Of a stretch of 64,000 bases of DNA, positions 56,403 through 64,000 are shown piece after piece. The notes under the pieces are model-generated. The model had not been told where the DNA came from and did no database searches. It saw only the letters and a program-made list of their open reading frames with translations. A program made the translations under genes and the position numbers. The DNA is from Elmis aenea (taxonomy: Eukaryota; Arthropoda; Insecta; Coleoptera; Elmidae), in assembly GCA_947652605.1 (NCBI GenBank), contig OX393577.1:50071494-50135493 (forward strand), given 5' to 3'. Numbering within the stretch: the first letter of the stretch is position 1; the number at the start of each line of letters is the position of its first letter.

Positions 56403-59400
56403 CTGGAACAAAATAAATCTGCTATTAATATCGCAAAGTTCATACTAAGAAAATTAATTAAGTTTTAAAGTTGCTATAAAGTCCTATCACTTATAGAAGA
56501 CTAATTTTTAAATTATTGTACAGGAAATGTATAAATTTATAGACAAGTTGATTGTCGCAATTCTAATTACGGTTAGTTAACCAAGTATGATATCAAAGTC
56601 CACCAATTTATAGACATCCTATATATAAGGAGTGCATCCAATTTGGCCTACTGTATGAAATATTTTTTCGAATTTTCATGAATTCGATGAAAGAGAAATA
56701 ATTGTCAGATATTTTCAGTTTTGAAAAATTTGGATCTCGACGAAACACTTTCATTACTCCCTACATCTACATTTATTATGGCCCGCGTCATCCTAATTAA
56801 AATCCGGCCCTCTGCAGAAAAAAAATGCTCACCCTTGCTCTGTATAGGTACTTGTTAAAGGCAAATTTATAAAGTTTGTTTAAGTAAATTGTCTATAGTA
56901 TTATAGAAATAAGGATCTAAGATTTTCATGTGTGAATTATCACACTGACTTATACCTTTATTTCTAATTATTTCAAAAAAAAGGTCAAGAAAAAGAATCA
57001 AAACCACTTAAAATTCATCTGTTGCATTTTTATTTTCGGTTACTTATAGGCAGATCCGGTTCCTGTTTATAAGTTTAAACTTATCGCCGCAGTTCTACTT
57101 AGAATTTAAGCAAAATGACGTCCAAAATCAAATAATTAGTACATCGTATGTACTTTTCCAACATAAAAACTAGCTGACATGGCCATCAAATAAATTTCGT
57201 CATAAATTTGAGTGTGTAAAACGACATCAACAGCCACAAAATGTGCATTTCAAAACTAGTTAGCGTTGTTTAAAATGCAAAATGTCACGTTTAACCGATC
57301 GATCAGTACTGTGTCGGGATGAAACTTTTTAAAAATATTACCATAATTTTTCCTTTGAACAAAAATCAGATATCTCCATGTTTTATTGGTAAATTTTGTT
57401 AAGTTAAATTACGACGATAATTTTAAACTTCTTAAACGTACACCAAAATTATAACCCGAAACGAAAACGTTTATTATAACTTCAAACCCAGAAAAATAAA
57501 TCAAGTTATTGTTGATTGTGCGCAAACATAATTATTAAAACTAACAGTCTAGCAAACTGTTTTTGTGTATATAATAATTTCTAAATGTCGAGTGTTCGTA
57601 ATAAACGACCCAGATTTAAAATACTGCAGAGGTAGAATACAATTAGAATACGTTAAGTTTAAAGCAATCACCTCCAAGCACGACCTTGGGAGCTTATTTC
57701 CGGTGTAGGATACTTGCCAGTTGACATTCTCTGCCAAGTAGCAAGTAATACAGATATTCTTCATCATCTCTGACATCTAATCTAACGTAAATTTGCGTAT
57801 CTTGTTCTTGCACGTTCTGGCTTTAAAAGAAGCGATAAATTTTAAATTTTCTGGAAGTAACAGATATGTGTTTGCCGCTGCCAGGTAATCAAGAGCAGCG
57901 AAGAATGCATGCGGATGACCATGCGATATAATTCGTTATTCAACAACTGTAAAAGCACATAAAAATTGAAAAATCGCGAGTGAAATTTTTTAGTTAAACC
58001 GTGTTATAACATTTAAATTAAAAATAAAATTACAGGAAAATGGCAATCAACAAAAGTAATTGGTTTAACAGAATCTCAAGATTTAATCTGTAAAATGTAT
58101 TTTTAGTTTTTAACGTACGAATTAAAAGTAAAAGAAGAGTTGGAGGAAAAACAAGAAAAGTAAAATATACAGCCATGCCCAAAAGCATGGAAACAGATAA
58201 TTATCTAGAATGTTATTAAAGATATTACGATGAAATCTAGTATCTGACTGTTATCGTATGTTTCAAATCCGATGAATATATTGAGGTTGCAATACGACTT
58301 CCCGTTTAACCGGAAACGGACTAAAACGTTAAAATTTTAAATATAATACCATGTATATTTATATATTTTTGGATTTCTCTTTAAATTTATTTCAAAACAT
58401 CTATCAGATTATATTAGTCTAAAATAACTATTTTCGTGAAATTTTCATTTTATGAAAATTTTGAGCGATACAGAACCTTCAAAAATTTTCAACAATTAAA
58501 ACTTTAAGGGCAGTAGTAATCGTTTGAAATTTACATTGACACTTTGCACTGGCTATATGTTTTTCAAGCTTGATCTTACTTGTAAAACTTCAAACATCGA
58601 TAACTCATTTTTCTTAAATACAACATCCTATATTTTCTTACCCGGTATTATAGAAAATGTAATTGTCTTTCAAAAGGCCTGTCTCATATCTAAAACTGAT
58701 ATTTTCCGAGATATCGCGATTTTATTAGCGTTTCAAGTAGTCTATAAAGTTAGACAGCTGTCATTTCGAAACAACCGAAAGAAAAAAACTAGAAAGTTAC
58801 AATTTTCATATTTGCCTACAAATTTAATTTTTTAAAAATTGAAGATGTAATCGTTCTTACTTTCACATCGAGGTTTTCGGTTAAACCAAAAGTCGTATTG
58901 CAACTTTAATATTTTTATCGAATTCGTAATAAACGATAATGGTCAGATACCAATTTTCAATGTATATCTTCAATAGTGTTCTAGATATTTGTCCATACTT
59001 TGCGTATAAAGACTGGCGGAAACAAACATCCAAGCAAACGACACGAGGCTACGAGGAAAAGCAGATAAAGTAAACCCAGAAAAGGCTGACAAGATGACGT
59101 AAAAAGCAGCAACGGAAAGAAACATCAAATGGGAGAAGATAAAAAAAAAACAAGCGGAAACCAGAAAAGTCTAGAAAGCCAAAGTCAGTGCAACTCAAAA
59201 GTCCTGCACCTAATAGTAGATTGACTTAGGACTAAATAAATTTTAAAAAATATGAAAATGAAAATTTCCTTCACCTGTTAAATTTGCGTTTTCAACCAAT
59301 CACTAATCTTAAATCTTCTAGAGACTACCAATAGGAGCATTATTACACGGTAATAATTTTATATTCCCCTGTCAGATGTTGATCCTCCTGTCAAATTTGC

Positions 59401-60519
59401 GTTTTCGACTAATAAAAAACTCAGATTTCCTAGAAACGACCAAAAAACATAATCATACACTGATAATATCCTTTTCGCAATTAACAGATTTTCAAGCGTT
59501 TATTGGTCGTTTCTAAGAAATCTGAGTTTGTCATCGGACGAAAATATAAATTTGGAAAGGGAATTAAATATTTTGGTGTTGATAATTTTTTGACGAATTT
59601 CGGCGAACAGTAGCGTTACTTTAATATAGATTAAACCACACCCCTGACGCACCACTCTGACAGTACTTGTAAAATTTGACATAACATAGGTACATTTAAT
59701 TTGACAAGTAGGTTAGGTGAAGGAAATTTTCTGACAAAACATAACTCGTGCATTGCAAATAATCTATAATTTTTGACAAATAGTCTTGTGCACTCGTGTT
59801 TTTTTCAGCTTCGTTTGCATTCAGGCATGTTTACCAAAAATTATTGATGCTTTTCAATGCTTTTGTTATATTACTACTGATAAAAATTTTAACACAAAAT
59901 TTTTATGAAAATTTTCGCATTAAGCTTGTAAGAGCTTTTACAGTTATCGTGTAAATTATTTGCTAGTGTAACAATACGATTGCTTAAACAATGGTCTTGA
60001 TTGTGTAACTAACTGTACACATTGTATTGTTATAAAATGATCATTGCCACGCAATGTACAACAGTATCCATTTTATCATTTTATTTTAAAATTGTTTGTA
60101 CCAATTGAAACTAATATGGACAACTATTAAGGCCGCTTAGTTTCGAATGAAAGGATAAAACGCCGCCGTATATTACCCAATTCTGCAGAAGCAGGTATAT
60201 TTAACGAAGTTTCAGGGGGTTGTTTTATATAAATTAGAGAATAGCACGTACTTTGCGACAACAGTTATCGCATTTTCAGTGCAATATAATACATCTTCCA
60301 ACTTTATCTCCAAAATGCGCAAAGCAGGCCAGAATTACGCTTTTTAACGAACTTCTTGTTACTTTTAATTAAGTACTTCGCTCCAATACAAAATTTTAGC
60401 CGGTTCTTCTTACGTTAAAGAAATTCGCCAAATAATTTAGCTGTGACTGTTGGCAAAGACGGTATAATCAAAGTTTTAGGACGGTGTTAATTAAGGCACT
60501 CCATAAATAGCCTTAAGTA
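56403..60519. other. Upstream intron sequence, no further exon identified
   Basis: Lies upstream of the first recognised receptor exon. I searched the minus strand for the first half of Ig1 (Cys ... Trp) and found no candidate with usable splice sites. The region is AT-rich with short ORFs only. Confidence 0.5.
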
Positions 60520-61371
60520 TACAGGGTGTCCTAAAGATCTATGTCACCTTAATTATTTTATTTGTGGTTGGAAACAGTTCCAACAAAACTTGTTTATTAT
60601 AAAAGCATAAATAAAAGTTTTTAAATCTTTATTCCCTCGAGAAATTTTTTTTTTTTACTACATGTGCATGTTAATATGACAACCGAAAGGCGCAGTTCAG
60701 GACATTGTCCAAAACCATGGCTTACTCTTCCACTCAACCTTGACTACAACAAAACTAACACAAATTTTCCAAAATAAAAATACTAGGCAAAATTGACAGT
60801 ATTCAAGACAAAACAATGTTTCCAATACTGACGATACAAAAAGGACATCTTAACATCTTAGTAGCCAAAACTTGCAACATAATTCAAATGACAGAACTGT
60901 CGCGAAAAAAAAACACGAGTTTTTTTCTTAGCCACAAAACAGTAAAATTACTTTGAGTCACAATTTTTTAAACTGCCAGGAAAAGAGCTGCATAATTTGT
61001 AAATATTAAAAGATTAAATCTTTCAAAGAACTTAGTTTTGTGTTGTGATGAACTAATACGACTTCTGTTTCTGACGTTCGAGTAAAGGTAATTTTGTTAA
61101 GTTAAGTATTCAGGAGCTTAAAAAATAAATAAATTATGAAATGTTGTATGATTCCTCACTTCATTAAAATTGTGGGTAATGTTTGGAATTTTCTTATGCC
61201 ATAAACAAATCTTAAGGAACTGTTTAAAATCCTTTGAATTTTACATTTAGTATAGCAATCTAAACAGTGACCGTAAACAGGCGTCGCAAAATTGAAATGT
61301 GAGAGTAGCACTGTCTAGCGTAACATTTTTTTTACGTTATTATAAAAATATCGTCTGTGAGGATAAAAGTT

Positions 61372-61785
61372 TTAAATTAAGAAATGAGTTTTGGGTGGAT
61401 TTTGATACATGATTTTTATATCTAAAAAATTATCCCACTTAAGCCTCAGGGTTTTAAAAAACTTAACAAATGGTACACTGACACCATTAACATAAAAAAC
61501 TATCGAGTTATTTAGTTCATAGATAATTTTTTGATCACAGCATCCGTGCAGACTTGGTGGCATTACAAAAATGTGATGTTCCTGTTTATAGCCATATATC
61601 GACTGAAGGTCTTTGTTAACTTCATAAACAGCATCAACTAAAAATTCTTTTCTAAAACTAATGTAAATATGAGTGTCATCACTATACATCTCATATTTGG
61701 TAAAATGCTAGCATAGTGGCAACTAAAAGGTGTAGATTATGAAAAACAAAGATATCAAAATGAACCCTTGTGAGACGCCACAATA
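61372..61785 (-). pseudogene. Non-LTR reverse transcriptase fragment
   Basis: Reads GVSQGFILISLFFIIYTF, a decayed form of G-V-P-Q-G-S-x-L-G-P-x-L-F. After a short gap with stops it gives MYSDDTHIYISFRKEFLVDA, the catalytic Y-x-D-D region, then VNGVSVPFVKFFKTLRLKWD. Jockey-like spacing. Only the palm is present and the upstream part has stops; a dead fragment. Confidence 0.75.
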
Positions 61786-62254
61786 AAAAAATGTACATAT
61801 TATATTTGTCATCATATACAACTTGTTACCACGAAATGAAAAATAATTTTTTATTAGTTCTATGGCTAAAATATCGAAAGCAATAAAGTACAATAGAGAA
61901 TATAAAATGCTTAATAGTATCGAATCCCTTGCTAAATCTTAAGGATGGATCAATGAATTGTTGGTCGAATTTAAATATTTATTGCTTATTTTTACGTCCA
62001 AGAGGCTTTTTTTTTTACAGTAAATATGAACATGTTCTATAGCATTTGATGTTATCCTTAAAAAAGTTCTTATCTCTTAAACATTACATTCTTAAACTGA
62101 CCTCCGTTTCTTTGCACACATTTTTAACATCTTGGTCGTAGGTCGCCAATAGCACAGTGCAACGCTTCCTGCTGGATTATTTGTTTGAGTCCTTTGACCA
62201 TTGGTCTATTGTTTTATGAGAACCATACCGCACGACAATTGATAAAATTCTACA

Positions 62255-62400
62255 ACTTTTGTTTTCTAATTGCATCACCTCCAGGTGCGGGATCGCCAGA
62301 TCTGACAACATGCGATTTCTTCTTGGTAGGACACTAAAGAAAGGGTTCAAGACCCTATCCCGCAAGACATCGAGAAACTCAAAAAATTCTCCACCAAGTG
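62255..62400 (+). pseudogene. Mariner-superfamily transposase remnant (third catalytic residue region)
   Basis: One frame reads GSPDLTTCDFFLVGH followed by a stop. The next frame reads DTKERVQDPIPQDIEKLKKF. Together they match the S-P-D-L-T-P-x-D-F-F-L-W-G ... K-x-x-V-Y-x-x-P-I end of insect mariner-like transposases. A stop and a frameshift interrupt it. Confidence 0.7.
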
Positions 62401-62885
62401 TCTCAAATTTCCGTGGTAATTTTGTATCGTGTGATCGGCCCCCTGTGACCAAATGTGTATGAAATGGAAGGTCACCTTAAAATTGTAGTGTTTGAAACTT
62501 GGAAAACTTTTTAACATAAAGTCAAATGCCATTGTATATGTTATATATTTACTTCAAAGAACATCCGATCAGATATATTTAAATAATAAATATTCAAGAT
62601 TTTAAATCATTCATTTTGTGGACCTTTCAATATCTTGAATTTTTGAAGTATGTTTAAAACACGTTATAGAATTAAAAAAAAAAAGTGAAATTGCGTTTTT
62701 TAAATATACATCAAAATTTTGAATATATTTTTAGGTATACAATTCGATGTAACTTTTTCTGACATTTATGAGGTTTCCAACATAAGTTTAAATATCACAC
62801 AAGATATTACAGGTGGTAATGATATTCAGGACACCCTGTATATTGTTTTAAGGTAAACCATTTTATTTGAACAGCGAAACAAATA

Positions 62886-63083
62886 ATGCGTGCACTTGGT
62901 GTAGCAGCTGTGCTGTTGGCAATAATATGCATCGCCGATCCTAAATCAGGATATACAGTTTCTCATAAGACGAAACTGATGTTTTACGTTTTCGTGTTCG
63001 TTTTTGGCAAACTTAAAGTTCGGATGGCTGCGCTGACAATATCGGACAAAGCCGCGGAAAATAAAGTCTTTTCTACAGAATGA
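62886..63083 (+). CDS. Short ORF with a signal-peptide-like start, hypothetical
   Basis: MRALGVAAVLLAIICIADPK is a good signal-peptide or membrane-anchor shape, followed by a second hydrophobic stretch (MFYVFVFVFG). 65 codons, ATG in aacaaataATGcg context. No homology recognised and no neighbour supports it. It could be the first exon of a gene, or chance. Confidence 0.2.
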   Translation: MRALGVAAVLLAIICIADPKSGYTVSHKTKLMFYVFVFVFGKLKVRMAALTISDKAAENKVFSTE

Positions 63084-64000
63084 CACTAACACAAAACAAA
63101 GGCGCAATATAAGTTTTTACCGTTAGAGAACAAAACAATAAAATAAGTAGCGTATGAAGTTCCGCTCGTCTTTACTTTGTTTGGCGAGATTTTGTTGATT
63201 TCTTTGGCAGCCATGTTATTCTATTTCGCGTTTCTCGTTATTAAGTGAACGATGTTTTGAAACCCAATATGTATCATTGTTTGCAGCAATATACTAAACG
63301 TTATTAAAGATATTATTACGTTACCGAAGCAGAGCGATTATTTTTATTAAAGATATTTCAAAATTAAAGAATATACCAGGATGCTGGCCACTTTTATTTA
63401 CAAAAAAATAAACATCCAAATTTTAAAAACATTGTTATGTAGAAAAATCGTTATTTAGATGAAAAAAATCTTGTCATTATTTTTTAATGATTGTAGGTAT
63501 ATAAAATGACCAATTTTTTTGGTAGTTTTACCTTCGCTACGCAGTATTCTTTTGACAATAAACCAAATCTTTCGATGGGACGAATTTTGAGGTGTTATGA
63601 GATTAACATAATGTTTAAACACAAACGATTTTTGTAGGCTCAGAAAGTCGAGGGTTATCTAGGCATAATGGGATGTGGCAAGATACAAGTTGTTAAGTAC
63701 CTATATTTTTAGCGGAATAAATGTTTCTCTAAACATTCATGAATACAGGGTGTGTATAAATTGGCGATGTTCTTCGTAAAATTCTAAGTCGAAAATCTTA
63801 ATACAAAAATGTTGTACCATGCTTGCTGTATCTGCAAGAGGTCCTCAAAGTTTTGACATTCAGTCCTTTAAAAAGCGTTATTATTTAATATTTTTTAATA
63901 AAAAAGTTGCAATTTGGAATAAAAATAAATTTCGAATAATATTTTTTCCTAGATATTGTGTTTTTCCTTTCCAAAATCGATGTTGAAAATATGTTAATCA
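63084..64000. other. Non-coding sequence, no gene seen
   Basis: AT-rich with a lone tacagggtgtgtataaattg terminus at about 63744. Nothing else recognised. Confidence 0.5.

Larger units (their letters stand above)
60520..62840. mobile_element. Mariner/Tc-like element with a retrotransposon fragment inside
   Basis: TA-flanked inverted ends tacagggtgtcctaaagatc and gatattcaggacaccctgta. 2.3 kb. Holds a plus-strand transposase remnant and, in the opposite orientation, a reverse transcriptase fragment. Confidence 0.7.

Noticed and set aside
57549..57776. Minus-strand ORF with CYLAENVNWQVSYTG, looking like the missing first half of Ig1
   Set aside because: Cys-Trp spacing is too short for an Ig domain and no donor or acceptor with the required phase is present.

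Overview
The window looks like AT-rich insect nuclear DNA. Reasons: GT-AG introns, most of the small ones 53-58 nt; a long neuronal-type immunoglobulin receptor gene; and a heavy load of Tc1/mariner, hAT, Helitron and non-LTR elements. A beetle is plausible from intron size and element types, but I cannot prove it from the sequence. There are no bacterial features.

One host gene is supported. It lies on the minus strand and runs through most of the window. I rebuilt 19 consecutive coding exons by eye (56402 down to 1), with splice sites at every internal junction and reading phase consistent at all 18 junctions. They encode about 1,400 residues: the second half of a first Ig domain, seven further Ig domains, a short stalk, one transmembrane helix (10570-10707) and a long cytoplasmic tail that is still open at base 1. 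The signal peptide with the first half of Ig1, and the stop codon, lie outside the window. No fibronectin-III domain is visible. Eight Ig domains, one membrane helix and a long tail resemble Drosophila neuromusculin, but sidestep-, nephrin- or echinoid-type relatives cannot be excluded. The ectodomain exons for Ig2b-Ig8 are packed into 17154-20226, while the flanking introns are 28.8, 7.1, 6.6 and 6.3 kb. Three microexons (36, 34 and 30 nt) flank the membrane and juxtamembrane region.

The introns are mosaics of transposons. 1887-2936: dead mariner. 5175-6377, 7600-8800 and 51320-52386: one family of long foldback elements; the first carries a hAT MITE. 9071-9718: another foldback. 11234-11984, 33945-35060 and 46606-47637: a foldback family. 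12801-15393: inverted-repeat element with two others nested inside. 20626-22803: a mariner-like element with roughly 500-bp terminal repeats and a broken DD41D transposase. 24704-25904 and 36937-38099: hAT elements. 27419-30526: broken non-LTR retrotransposon. 30840-33318 and 39825-40183: Helitron-like elements. 41650-43711: a foldback carrying three Helitrons in tandem. 45525-47885: a hAT element with two nested elements. 53467-54876: an inverted-repeat element with a small internal ORF. 60520-62840: a mariner-like element carrying a retrotransposon fragment.

The most interesting theme beyond the gene is a set of short elements with exact or near-exact 8-bp target duplications (hAT-type). 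Their termini run into short tandem motifs (GGAGTC, GGAGC, TCCCGGGA, ATTTAAATC, GGTTAACCG), as if the terminal motif itself had been reiterated. Two pogo/mariner-like elements show a parallel pattern with internal copies of their terminal motif.
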